A stretch of DNA of 64,000 bases from Euwallacea fornicatus (GCF_040115645.1 NC_089542.1:2356001-2420000), one strand, 5' to 3'; positions 10,447 to 22,704 are shown, counted from the first letter of the stretch. Made by a program: numbers and translations. The notes: generated by a model from the sequence alone, not told the origin.

Positions 10447-13400
10447 CTTAGGATAGAGGAAAACTATTTTAGAGTAAATCCGACCCTTTCCGCATTCAAA
10501 ATCACAATAAGTTTCTCAATTATTTTGTAAATTGGCCGACAACAAGATCGACGAACTCTACTCAAGAGCAAGTTCGACCGCTCTGTTATGAAAGACAAAT
10601 ATTTACTTATTTGACCTAAATACTTTGGAATTATTATAGATATAGCAATTTTTCATGAAATTTCACTTCCAGAGTTCATAGTGATACATGGGGAACATTA
10701 TCAACTAGCCTGCTTGCGCACCAGATTCGGCACTAGTGACATTCCCGAACATTAACTTGCTGTTGCTTATGCTCCACAAGTGCCCTGCATTTATTTGTTA
10801 TATATTATTTATCTTTTGTTCCAGTTCATTAGATTCACGTGACGTGGACAGTCAAGTGGGTTTACGCCTGGCCATCCAAGAGTACTTTGAATAGAACTTC
10901 TGCAATTTTTACTTCTAAAAGTGGCCCATTGAAGTAAATAAGGGTCAAAATTCCATTTGTATGCTCGCTCCTCTCGAACGAGCACATTCTATCCGTTACA
11001 TAAGAATTCCAGATATGAAGAACGCATAATAATCAATGCACTTTACATGCAGTTCAGCGACTGAGTTTCCGTATGCTCCGCCTAATGTCGACATTTAGCT
11101 GCACTTCCTGGGGAATTGCGACTGGAGGAAGCTGGAAAAGTCCCATATTGATATTTTATTACAACGAGCAGTGGGAAAAAGTCTGCGACGTAATGAACGT
11201 GGCCATCTGTTTCTAGTTATGATCTATCGGGGCGCATTTGGCCAGGCCGTAATCGGCCGTGTCCCGCGGTCATGTTCCCCAACTTGGATACGGATTTTGG
11301 GGTTTCTGGCGCCCATAAATCGCCCAAAGGAGCGTACTTCCAAGTCCACGGAACAGAAAAAATAGAGTTCTCGCATCCCTCTTGAAAACGGAAATCATTA
11401 TTTCAGCGTGTCGGCGGTTGCCTATAAATTGTGAGTAAGTAAAACTATACGTCTTTGTCGAGATATCTCCGATACAAACAGCTCATGGGCGGTGCTTTTA
11501 TCTTAACTTGTGGTATTCGTAAATAAATCAATTGCATTTCGGGAGAAAGAAGGGAGATAATGCTGCGATGGGTGGGTTAGAGATGTCCCCGATGTTAATT
11601 ATTATTAGTAAGAGCGAATAAATCCGGTTCCGACCCCCAAAAATCGCCGCAATCATCATCGGACATTTACAACGATGATGGTACAGATATTTCCCGGTTG
11701 GTTTATTGGTTTGATACCGAAGCCTATGGTTAAGACTGCGATAAAATCTCGGTAATAGTTTGATGTTTCAATTATACAGGGTCCTCGCTTCGCCGGTTCG
11801 TGGAAGAAGAAGCGGTCGTGGGCCGAAGCGAGATAACGTTAATTGTTTTATCTCATTTTGGAGTAAAAAATCGCCCGTTAAATTAGTCAGACTGTAAATT
11901 GGAGAGCCACCGATTAGGGCCGATATGGTAATTTATAATCCAGCCACCTGGTGCGGAATTTACTATAATACGAATGAAATGTGTGAGTGTTAAACCAACA
12001 TTCCTCATCCAATTGTCTTCGGATTCGAAGCCATTAAAGTCTATTTCGGTTCATGGACGATAAATTCTGCGGCGTCAAAAGGAAGACGACAAGAACGGAG
12101 TAAATACGTGAACGGTGGAAAACGCGCGTTTCCCCCGAAAACATCTGTTAAATGATTAAAACGGTCATTTTTTAAACTGTTCCCCTCATTTGGAGCTCAC
12201 TTATCGTCACCGCGTGAAAATTAATCACGCCGAGGTTTACCACGTGCGCTTCCTTTCCCTGGTATGCGGCACTTAGTCGTGGCGTAAGTTGTAAATGAGA
12301 GAAATCATCATTAAACCATTTTTGGCTTTAGCTGCGAGGAAACGGTTCGTTTGAGCTCTAGGGAAATCCGAATAGTTTTGTGACCTCCAGACAGAAAGTA
12401 CTTTTCCCCGCATGCACTTTCTCACGCGATATCAGAAACGAAGAAATTTATTAAAGAGCAAGTCCGAACGTTTGGCATTAATATAGAAAATATTCCTTCT
12501 AAGGCGATTTCGGTCGGTAGTTCTTAGGCACCAAGTACCTTAACTTCGTACGTTCCTACCCACCGCATCCCGTTTGGGCTACCAAAGACTTGCATACCAC
12601 TTCCCTGCCGGAATCGCTTTCGATGAGGTGCAGTAAGGTTGGTTACGCGACTTAAGACGGCATAAAGACTCCGTTTAAGAGCAACTAATAAAGAAAAACT
12701 ATTCTTTTGACAACAGAATCAAGTTTATTACTTGACTTCGGGAATGACCAAGAGCAAATTCAGCTATTTCGCGTTCAAACAAAACATACTTTTTCCACAA
12801 CATCTACTTAAAAAGCAACTCCGTCCTCTTTGCTATGAAAACCAACGCATTACTTGCTCTCGGTTATTTTGTTCGTGACGCAATTAAAAGTATTGCCTGA
12901 CCTCAAAGATAGCGGGAATATGTTTAAGAACGAGTCTGGCCCATTGGCGATCGAAATTTTAAGGTCGCGTCTAAAAAAAAACATTTCATTGACTTGGCCT
13001 GTGTACCTTCCAGATTTAAGCCGAGTGACCTGTTTAATTACCCTCTTTAAAGCGTTTTGCGAAGATAAATAATAACTCCACGACTCTCCATTGTCCCTAT
13101 AATATCAAACCAATAAATCTGCTGGGCAACATAACTCAAGAACCGTTTCATTTGTTATCGAGGTACATGGAGCCCATGTAGATAGTGGTGTAATTATAGC
13201 ACTTAATAAAAAGATACCGGACGGACGACGTTATTTATGGTCACTAAATATTCATATCGTGGATGGGACTGGTTTTGGGTTCTTCAGCTCTCGCGAGAGA
13301 AAAACAAAGAAGGATCCTTTTGAATGGTCGTTAACGGTCAATCCACACCTATAATCAAGGAACCTTTTATTTAAGCTGCATTCCGCACACGAGGAGTAGC

Positions 13401-14905
13401 ACATTGTGTTAAGCTTCTTTCTGCTACAGCTAATCGTTAAACGAAAGAGGGCGTTCTAGATGGGCTTACACTTCGAGTCGTAAAGACTTTAACGATCAAA
13501 CTTTTCGTTAATTGCAAAGGGCGAAAAAATGAGCCCTACTTTTGAGGTCTAGGACTGAGCCAATATTAGCGTTGACTGGGTATAAAAAAAGTTAATGATC
13601 ATGCGCTATAGTGCAGTGTCGGGTTATATTTCAACGTAATGACTGCGGTCAGATAATAATATTTTCATGTTCCCGGTTTATTGTTTGCTTTAACTGACGC
13701 AGGATGCAGTAAAAAGACTGTCTGCGGATGATTGGGAAAGCGGAATTTCGCTCCCCGTTCTTAACGATGTTAGAATTGAGACAGTTAATAAAATGGGTCA
13801 GTACTTTCAGCTTATAAAACATTCTGACTCAAAATCTACCACAGATGTCAGATTTCATGCTCTGGAAGGAGGTCCCATCTGTGTAACGATTGTCTGAAAC
13901 TACAAAATGATTATCACGGATCAACTTACGGTTGTCCAATTTGTCATTTAGTTCAGAATAGTTGATATCCTCAAATGAATCCAAAATTAGGACTATTTAA
14001 TAACAGAGGTACTTCTTATGGCCTGCAGTTAACCTAATTTGGCGACTCTAAACGCAACAGAATCCATTTAAGAGAAAATCCGACTATTCTTGAATAAAAA
14101 ACAAAAGACTTTTATTCATTTGCTTAAAGCAATTAGATTAATTACGTGACTTTAGAGATAGTTGAAGCTGTTTGGAAGTCCAATATAAAAAAAAACCCAG
14201 CAGTTTTCATGTTTTTATCATGGCATGTATATGAATATAAATTTCATGCGTGCATATTTTATTTTTCTTTGATATCAGAATACATTCAAGAGTCAGTCTG
14301 TGTCTCTCAATATAAAAAATAAAATAAATGTATTGAGTTATTTTGGCTGCGTCCATCAGTAATTTCCCCTTGCCGTGCCAAGCCCTGCGTTCTCGATACG
14401 TAATTATTTATTAATGCAAATAAGTGTGTTACATGGCCTCAGGGATATCGGAATCTGTTTAAGAGCAAGTTGAATCTTCTCTTGACCGCCGAGAAAATTG
14501 CACATATTTACGTCACAAATTGTTTTTTTTTTATATATCAGACCGAAGAACATGATGGTCAGTTTATTACTTTCTTGCTGGTGCTAATTCAATTTATTTT
14601 AGTTACAACTTTTGGTTCTTAATGCAATTAAAGTTAATACGCCATTTCTGGGACATCTGAATCAAATTACCATCAAGAATAAACTGCCGGCTATTAGTTA
14701 CGTTGTTATTTATATTTGTCGCGAGACCTTCGGGACGACGAGATCTATTCAAGACCATGTTCGACTCTTCTGCGATCAAATCGATCAATGTGGTTCTCAT
14801 TTTGGTTTTTAATCCAATTAAGTTTATTGCGTGAACTCGGGGATATCGGAATCTCTTTAAGGTGAACTTGGCCCTTTCGTGATTAAAAAGAAAATTGCTG
14901 TTGTT
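10447..14905. repeat. Region rich in a decayed dispersed repeat
   Basis: A degenerate word, roughly GTTTAAGAGCAAGTYCG, recurs near 10470, 10555, 12461, 12674, 12750, 12809, 12925, 14068, 14457 and 14857. Several copies are preceded by TTTATTACNTGACCTCNGG or GGATATCGGAATC (12730, 12897, 14430, 14640, 14830). Copies are diverged and unevenly spaced. A reading at 12988-13056 (WPVYLPDLSRVTCLITLF) resembles a transposase third-Asp motif, so the family may derive from a transposase region. No intact gene is seen in this 4.4 kb. Confidence 0.5.
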
Positions 14906-14960
14906 TGCTTCAGAAATTTTCTCTTGTGGATAAAATATATATACATATATATATAGTATA

Positions 14961-15990
14961 TACAGGGGAGGGAAACCAATAGCACCTCAAAGTATTATGT
15001 GCTTATTAGTGATGTTGATCGAAAATTGTTTTTGGAGGTGTATGTAGGAGCTTATAGGGTAAATTAATTGTTTTTTCATTTATACGGAGTGTCGCAAAAA
15101 AAGATACAATACATACTTGTGTTTTTTTAAATAGAATACCCTATATTTTATTGTATATTTAAAATTAGAAGCAGGGAAGAGTGGAAGTTTGTATACCGAA
15201 CATTAGGTTTAACACAAACATTTCTCGGGAAATTTGAGAAAATATAAAAATGTAAGGAAAACCTGTTAATACTTTCAAATTTATCCTTTATAATTAGGTT
15301 CCTTGTGTACGCATAGCAACCAATACAGGGCATACTCTGGCATTGAATTGTTTTCTTTAGTGATATTATTGAAAATGAAATAAAATCTCATATTATGGAA
15401 AAACGGCAAAAGATAAGTATAGGACACCATAATATCAATTGAAAGGGCATGAATTGGTGGTTCTAACTGATACATAAAAATGTATACATTCCGTTTGAAA
15501 TAAGAGAGTTACACTAAATTATAGGCGAGTAAAATTTGACCACTCTTTTTGCTCACCCTGTATATCGCTTTAATTTTAAAAAAATCATTCTAGTGTGAAG
15601 AATAGTGTGTATTTAAGAAGATATAGTAAAAAAATAGTAGCCAAGTAATTCATCTCATATAGGAATAGAATGTTTTCTTGATCCTTACATTTTCATATTT
15701 TCTTAAATTTCTCAAGAAATGTTTATTTCGGACCTAAAGTTCGGTACTTCCACTCTTCCTTTCTTTTAATTCTAAATATGTGATAAAATATAGATAGTAT
15801 TCCATTAAAAAAAAAAAAACAACAAACAAGTTTGTACTGTATCTTTTTTGCGACACTCTGTATAAATGAAAACATTTTTAAAATGTACCTTATGAGCCTC
15901 TATGGTATATACACCTCCAAAAACAATTTTCGATCAGTATCAGTAATAAGCACATAATACTCCGAGGCGCTCTTTATGCCCTACCCTGTA
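14961..15990. mobile_element. Fold-back/MITE-like element with inverted-repeat arms of about 300 bp
   Basis: The left arm (14961 to about 15262) and the right arm (about 15671 to 15990) are inverted copies at high but imperfect identity. Shared blocks include GTATTATGTGCTTATTA, GATCGAAAATTGTTTTTGG and AGTGTCGCAAAAAA; the right arm is slightly longer through small indels. Both ends read TACAGGG outward and are embedded in AT-rich microsatellite-like DNA. The loop of about 410 bp has no transposase and contains one further terminus-like word (CACCCTGTATA, 15555-15565). Transcription through it would give a long double-stranded hairpin. Confidence 0.85.
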
Positions 15991-18072
15991 TATATACAAT
16001 ATATATATATATATGTTTCAAATTGCATGTTGACGTTCTTGCAAGTCTTCAATTCTCAAGATCACAAAAAGTTCTCAGTAAATGAACTCCCACATCATTA
16101 CATTAGATTGCATTACGGGTGTTTTCCCGTTTAAACGCGGAACGCTCATAAATAATATTAAATCCGCCATTCTACTCGATAAGCTGACGGCTACAGCTGA
16201 GCTAACAAGCGTTTAGGAATCACAGGGGCAATTAACCATATTCCCGGCTAAACTGAACTATTTAAAATCGTGGCTAACATGTTAATTTATCATTTCGTTG
16301 CAGCAGTAGCTGCAGCAACACTGACTCGATCCCCAAGAGAGCGACGGGAGAAAGAGTTCGAATTTAAGGCGAGAAATAATCTAAATGGAAATCTTAGATG
16401 CGGCGTCAAATAGACTCCTCCGGGAGTCGCAAATCGCGCGATGCACTTTGCCGGATGAATGGCCGGATTTAGATCTGGTCGACAAGGTCGCAAAGCCGCG
16501 TTTCATGGGAAAAGGGCGCCGCCGAAATTGGAAAATAATACCCGGTTCGAGCACGAAATTTACAAGACAGGTGAAAGGATAATGACTTAATACCGGGATC
16601 TCTGGGTGTAAGGAAGAGCACGTCGAAAAACGTGACGAGCAACATTTCTAATAATTGAATTAGCCTTCGGCCGGTAGAGAAAAAAAGCGACTTTTCGTGG
16701 CATCATTAAAATAAATAAGCCGCCGCATGCCCATTATGTAATTCCGGATCGGCTTTGTTACCATGATGGTGTGATTAATGTGCCCCGGTCTTCGTTCCTA
16801 ATTATCAGCTTCCAGGTCTTTGATTTGAGAGCGCTAATTAACGAATTAGCCTTAAATAGCTTAGAAGTGCCTTCAGCCAGAAGTAGACGAAGCTTTAAAA
16901 AAGCTGATTCCTTTAACTGACGGCAAGCCTCGCGGACAAAATTTTCTCAAGTTTCCACCCTAATAACTTATCATATTTCACTATGTTTTCGTAAAAATGT
17001 TCGTTATCCTCCCCTTTCGAGTAATTGAAAGTCGTTCCTGAAGAAGCGGTTATCACATCCCCACAACTTGCAACATCTTTATTTTAACCATCCAAAGCTT
17101 TACACGTACTGATGGAATATTGGAATATTTTTCAAATTTGTATTCACAGTTTTTGGAAATAATCACAATTTCTAAACTCCGGTTCAAAATAATTTTTGGC
17201 TTGTTCGGGTCAAATATACAGAATGTCACATTTAAAGCGGTGATTGAGGATTACTCAAAAACGGTACGCTGCAAGAGAAAAAAGTTTCAAATAAAAGTTG
17301 TCTGATAAAGAAGACGACATGTCGTGGACATTGTGACTAGCCAAAGCGTCATTTTAAGGTCATTTCAAGGGCATATTTTTTCCCAAACGGCAAGCCCGTA
17401 TTTTTTTACAGACCCTTGTATAACTTCAAAAAATGAATATCTTTCATTTGAACAATTTCTTTATTAGACGTTTTGCGGCAGAGTTTATCTTTGATTTTTG
17501 TCCGATTTTTGAGATAGTCGAAATTATTGTGTTTTTTTCTGCAAAAATTTTGCAATGCATACTCTGTTTAAAACTCAAAACAATCCTTCTATCCAATAAA
17601 AAAAAAATTGATGTTGTTAATCGAGTGTTGTCAAAGTGTCGTTAATTGATTACCTAATCATAGAATGAATGGTTGTCATATTTTGTTTAAATTAAGCGCG
17701 CATTTAACCTTTATTATTTATAAGAGATCAAATATTCCATAGTTTTCTCTCACCACTACTGTAACTACAAGGTGCGATTCCTCTGGGTGGTGATATTTCT
17801 CCCGTACATTTAGTCTGAGGTGCTCACAATCTGTGAGTTTCCAACTTCTTCATTTCCCGTTCGTTAACATTTGTAGGGGATGCTCATTGTTTTTATTTTG
17901 TAAATTCTATTTGGAGTTCCTTCACACCTTCACTTCATTTGTAATATTTCTCTTACGTATTTGTATGGTTGCTGAAAATTTATTCTGAGAAATTGTATTT
18001 AATTTCATTTTGCCACCTTTCTACACGTAATATTTATCTTTCTCAGGGTTTTTGAATTTTTTAATTTTCTAA
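15991..18072. other. No gene seen
   Basis: An AT microsatellite at about 15995-16013, then unique DNA. Short ORFs at 16290-16582 on both strands show no domain. TATACAGAATGTC at about 17215 and an inverse TACAAGGGTCTG at about 17410-17421 could be the ends of a MITE of about 210 bp, but the match is weak. Confidence 0.4.
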
Positions 18073-18640
18073 TATACAGGAAGTTTCAGAACTATGGGAT
18101 CAAACTTCGAGGGACTGTCCCAGCGCAGCAATAGAAGACATCCGAGTGTAAAAACCCGCGTCCGCAATCAAAAATGTGTTTTATCGGGTTATTCTATTAA
18201 TTTTCAAGCCAGAACTTCTCGAAGTCGTCTCATTAGGCGTTCGACGGCAAATGTGGCCGCAGCATGATGGCACGCCTGCACACTTTTCTCTTCGAGCCCC
18301 TCAGTATTTGGATCGTCAGTTCAGACAACGTTGAAACGACAGAGGTGGTCGTCTAGTTCCGTGGCCCCCTGGGCCACCCGATCTAACACTTTTAGATTTC
18401 TTTCTGTGGGGACATATAAAGCCTCTGATTTACGAAACGCCAATGAGAACGGCGTAAGACTCGCTCGCACAAATCGCAACGGCAATTGAAGTATTTCAAA
18501 GCGATTATGAAAGTTTTAGTTAAGTCCGCAGAAACCATTTTTAAAGAAGTTCGGTGAAGTTCAAGGACGACGTTCGCAGCAATTACTGTAGCGTTATTTT
18601 GTAGAAATAATTTTAAATGGAACGTTCCAAAACTCGATAA
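18073..18640 (+). pseudogene. Transposase relic, DUF4817-type, C-terminal half
   Basis: From 18251 the plus strand reads MWPQHDGTPAHFSLRAPQYL with the second catalytic Asp in QHDG. After one frameshift comes PPDLTLLDFFLWGHIKPLIY with the third-site SPDL signature, ending at a TAA at 18455-18457. The presumed left terminus is at 18073 (TATACAGGAAGTTTCAG) and shares AAACTTCGAGGG with the terminus of the element at 32167. The N-terminal half is missing, so this is a deleted, inactive copy. The right end is unclear (about 18640). Confidence 0.75.
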
Positions 18641-18659
18641 AAACGTTTTCGCAGATCAC

Positions 18660-19453
18660 TGTCTGAAAGCATCATAAGGCGGTAGCGCCTTAGGGAGACA
18701 TTTGCGGACACGGGTTCTCATACCCAGTCCTTGAAGTCGTTGCTGTTACTCTAAGACGTTTGCAATTCATAAATGTCTTTCGTCTTTATTTCTTGTAATA
18801 TCTTTGTCGAGCAATTTTCCGAGACTTGTTAAGTTTTGTATTTTCACCTGCAGTATGATTTATGGTGTGTCTCTGCTGTAGTTCACGACTTTTACACTTC
18901 GCCAAGACTTGTAATTTCTCGGTATTCTTGTTTCATCGGTGGTTGATATTACATTTACTCCAGAACTCCTGCGATTATTAAATTTTCCATGTTTTTAGCA
19001 GACGCTTACAGTTCCACTTGGAATACTTTCCTTAATCAATTTCGAAAGACGTTCAGAAACAAGCCGTTTTGGCTCTTTGGGCCATATTGCCGCGATTGCT
19101 ACGTTTGAGATTTGGCTGTCCAGGTAGCGTCAATTACTCTTTCAGTTGAGTTATCAAAATATGGCTCCCTCCCGCACCCCCGAAAACTCTTGCATAACTC
19201 ATCGAGATAACTCGTTTCCGACTTCGAGTAGCAAATATCCGATTTCAGCGAGGGTTGCGTTCATCTATTCAGAAGTGGGATCGGATAGGGCCCGATTAAG
19301 ATCCGCTTAATATGATAAGTATGTTTTCCTTTTGTGCGTTTCACACGACGGATTATCGGGATTAGCACGTGCCCGGAATCCGACAGTTCGTACTCACAGT
19401 TTCATGGTTTCGAGGACAATTAGAATTTTGCAAATTTCAAATGCAAAGGAGAT
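18660..19453. other. No gene seen
   Basis: Unique DNA between two transposon remnants; no supported feature. Confidence 0.4.
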
Positions 19454-19603
19454 TACACGGTGTGTTCATTTGAAAACTTGCCACCCCAAATGCCGCACAA
19501 GCGGAAATACGTACGAAAGTAGTGTGTGAGGTCGTCTTCGATGTAGCGAGGGGGAACGCTTTTGGCGATATCTGCGCAAAACTAATAGTCTCCCCTTGCC
19601 ACT

Positions 19604-19614
19604 GCGCTACTCCC

Positions 19615-19618
<4 letters not shown>
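19604..19618. repeat. Target-site duplication, first copy (GCGCTACTCCCACTT)
   Basis: Perfect 15-bp match to 19806-19820, on the poly(A) side of the retroposon. Confidence 0.9.
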
Positions 19619-19654
<36 letters not shown>

Positions 19655-19805
19655 GAGGAGGGAAACCTTCGAAAGGTACCCGGTCCGATGTTCGAGCGAC
19701 CGGATTATGTGGGATTCGTCCCTGAATGGGACGCCTACCCATTAAAACCCTCCTCTCTTCACCCTGGATCTCCCCGGAACCGCCGCTAGGCATTACTTCG
19801 GGGAG
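19619..19805 (-). mobile_element. Short poly(A) retroposon inserted in a transposon TIR
   Basis: A T run of about 35 nt (19617-19651) is the minus-strand poly(A) tail. The body of about 155 bp is GC-rich, unlike its surroundings, and begins (minus strand) with a hairpin whose arms read CTCCCCG and CGGGGAG. The insert sits between perfect 15-bp copies of GCGCTACTCCCACTT. The body is open as one frame, LPEVMPSGGSGEIQGEERR onward, ending in TAA directly at the poly(A). It is either a severely truncated non-LTR 3' end (an R1/I-like 3' end by loose resemblance only) or a SINE-like unit. Confidence 0.82.
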
Positions 19806-19820
19806 GCGCTACTCCCACTT
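19806..19820. repeat. Target-site duplication, second copy (GCGCTACTCCCACTT)
   Basis: Perfect 15-bp match to 19604-19618, on the 5' side of the retroposon. The right TIR of the host transposon holds the same region once, as GCTACCCCCACTTGAAAATTT (inverted). Confidence 0.9.
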
Positions 19821-20108
19821 GAAAATTTCAAATCGCACCCCCAGCTGAGTTGCACCGCATGTTAAAAGCAATTAAAAGTACAAAATATCGGTGAATCAAG
19901 AAATTCGATTTGTCAAAGCGTCTTCGAAACGTTAAGGAAAAACTGACACCACGATTTCAAACACGTGCAGTAAGTTTTCGAATTTCTCACATTTTACGGC
20001 ATTCCAACAAGTGAATAAATAAATGTTCCACGAGATGGGACAACTTTCGTTCATCGTTCTTGGTCAGAAACTCATTTGGCAAAGACTTTGCCGTTTAGTA
20101 TTCGTTAA

Positions 20109-21112
20109 ATGGTGTGCGATACTGCAACATTAACATCTGGATTAACGTGGCACATCCTGCAGAATGAAGGGTTGAAAATGGTTTTAATGTATAGGCGTCA
20201 AACCGCTAGGGTTATCAACGAAAAATATCATAAAAAAAAATATTTATCATGTTCACGTGAAGCAATTTCTAGAAAAATTTACATCCACACCATCCTTAGC
20301 CAAATTCACAACGCAATCAAACGAGAGGGTTGAATGAGGCCGCCAGAAGTGAAGTGTTGGGGCAATTTGTGGCCGAACCAACCACGTCGAACTGCAATTT
20401 CAACTCGTTCTGTTGCGAAGGTGATGAAAATACACAAATTTCACTCATGCAAAATGCAAATTTATCAAGTGCTGGCTGAGGACGATCTCGATCACAGAAT
20501 CGAGTTTTGTGAAAGCATGCCAGCACTAACTACCACTACCGCAAATTTTGTTAAAAATGTCCATTTCTCCAATGAGTGCGCATTTCATTTAAATGGTTTT
20601 GTTAACAAGTAGAGTTGTGGTTACTCGTGCGACCGTGTTCTTTGTGAAGGCCATACTCAGTGGCCCCACAAAGTGAACGCATGGCCTGGAATATTGGGAA
20701 ATACTGTAATTGGACCATTATTCATCGATGGTAACCTTGATGGTAAAGTATACCTCAGGGTGGTACGAGAGTGAACTGATCATCTTGCAACAGAGCCAGT
20801 AGCTCGATGACGAACGGCGACGATCTACTCAACGACAATATTCTTCACTTTCAACACGGGGGAGCCCCATCGCATTCTGTCATGTCGATGCGACACTCGG
20901 TTGATTGCCGATTTCCGGGTAGATGGATTGGCAGAAGAAGAGCAATTGAATGGCCTCTAACGTCTCCCGATTTATCACCCCCTGATTTTTTCCTTTGGGG
21001 TCCTCTTAAATCGGTTGTTTGCAAATCAGATCCTGAAGATATTGATCAACTAAAAAATCACATAACCGCAGAATCTCGGGCCGTTACTAGGGACATTTTT
21101 CAAAGGGTCTGA
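20109..21112 (+). pseudogene. Decayed DUF4817-type transposase inside the 19.45-21.57 kb element
   Basis: Segments in order: a helix-turn-helix-like region around 20190-20330 (ARVINEKYHKKKYLSC); a frame-shifted linker; the first catalytic region at about 20470-20612 (DLDHRIEFCESM, NVHFSNECAFHLNGFVNK), where the expected SDEATFHLNG reads SNECAFHLNG, so the first catalytic Asp is lost; a stop-laden middle; then 20807-21112 with HFQHGGAPSHS (second Asp also replaced, QHDG to QHGG) and TSPDLSPPDFFLWGPLKSVV. Stops and frameshifts plus two lost catalytic acids make it inactive. Confidence 0.85.
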
Positions 21113-21574
21113 CAGGAGTTCGAGGGCGGATTGAATTTATGTTTCCCGCAAAGTGGAAACTATTTTCAAACATCTAGTGACTTCATTGTGACAAAATTAC
21201 AAGTCTAAAAACGTCATTCCTACAAATTTGCTTGGGGTAAGTCAATATCTTTACCCCCTTCGATAAGTAACATTAAATCGATTTTTCCTTCGATTTTCCG
21301 TGATTTTTCGATGACGCGTTAACAAATCGAGATTCTCGACTCGCCGCCATATTGCGCCCTTAATTACTTTTAATGCGAGGTGCAATTCGGCGAGGGGTGC
21401 AATTTCAAATTTTCAAGTGGGGGTAGCGGCGCGACAATTAGGTTCACGCAGGTAATGTCAAAGCCCCCCCCCCTCCCCCGTCGCAACCCGGAAGACCATA
21501 GTACTAAGGACTTTTGTACGTAATTTCGTTTTTGCAATATTTGGGATGGTAAGTTTTCAAACGAACACACTGTA

Positions 21575-22704
21575 CGGAGGAAGCTGAGGCCCCGGACTAA
21601 CCTGAATGTGTCGCCGTTGGGGTTGCCCAGGAAAGGTGAAGTTTGTTGTCGTTTTGTTCTTTGCCGAGATCTTCGAAATCGGCAACGCCGCCTTCTGTTT
21701 GCCATCAACAATAACTACGCTATAACGAAATTGGTAGTTACCATGAAGGAGGCGAACACCGTTCCCCGTTGGGTTACAAACCATACCCATAATAAAGTTA
21801 TTAAAACCCGTAATAACAGGGTAGACAGCCAATGGGATACGGCCGAGGATCGACTGTATTATTAGCGCGGATCGGCAGGTGTGGATCTCTCCGGGGTAGA
21901 TCAAGAGCCGCGATAACCACCTTCTCCCAATTTTTCGTTTTGTTTTTATGTTGTTCCTATTAATAATTAAATTATCGATATTATCGCCGCACAAACTACT
22001 GTTGGACAGCCGACGGTAAATAGGTAAATGTCTCAATTGATCGATTTTTTCCCCTGCACATACCCAATTACTTAAACGGAGAGAGGAGCTATCTTTATGG
22101 GTCGTAATGTGGAGATAGCTTAAGGCGCGTTATTAGATTGCCACTACCGAATTTGTGAGCCATTAGCGAAATTAGGAATTCCTTATTTCTGGGTATCGAC
22201 AGGCGGGGCCCATTTACTTCATTTGCTTTGGAAGGACTCGTAATTAGGTTCGATGAAATGCGAAGAATGACGTCGGGATTCAAACTGACCCAGATCGCAC
22301 TCGATGTGGTAGTACGCTCATGGAAAAGCAGTTATTACAAGTTACGGAAACGCACTTATTACAAAACTAGGATAGAGACACTACAAGTAGGGAAGAAGCA
22401 CTGAGTAGAAGTAATTCAGATCTTGGAGTAGGCAAAGGAAAAGTTGAAAATGTAAAAACTACAAGTCTAGGGAAGTTCTTCGAGGAGGATTTCACAAGTA
22501 GCGCAGAGCCGCGAAATTCGAAAAGAATTGTAAAAGTCCTGGGATAAGGACATGCCGCAATTTATAGGGAAATAAAATAAGAAAAGTAAGCAAGGGAATA
22601 GCAAGCTGACACGAAAGACCAACATGAGCGGTTTCTATCATTTTGATCCTCTGTGTAGTTCGATTTACATGTAATGAATGATATCAAGCTGGCTGGAACG
22701 AACA
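21575..22704. other. No supported gene
   Basis: The minus strand is open from 22036 to 21557 (159 codons), and CAG|GTTAGT at about 21600 would be a good donor, but the other strand is open too and no domain is recognised. The rest is unique DNA. Confidence 0.35.

Larger units (their letters stand above)
19454..21574 (+). mobile_element. DUF4817-type DNA transposon with TIRs of about 235 bp, interrupted by a retroposon
   Basis: The left end TACACGGTGTGTTCATTTG (19454) is matched inverted by the right end, which reads TACAGTGTGTTCGTTTG inward from 21574. The TIRs stay aligned for about 235 bp, through blocks such as AAAACTT, GGGGG and CCCACTTGAAAATTT. The left TIR is split by the 187-bp insert at 19619-19805; the right TIR shows the uninterrupted version. 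Without insert and duplication the element is about 1.92 kb and encloses the decayed transposase at 20109-21112. The TA at each end is consistent with a TA-targeting IS630/Tc1/mariner relative. Confidence 0.85.

Noticed and set aside
21557..22036. 159-codon minus-strand ORF with a good donor-like CAG|GTTAGT at about 21600
   Set aside because: No domain recognised, the opposite strand is also open over much of it, the first third has poor protein composition, and no matching second exon was found. A conserved exon remains possible but unsupported.
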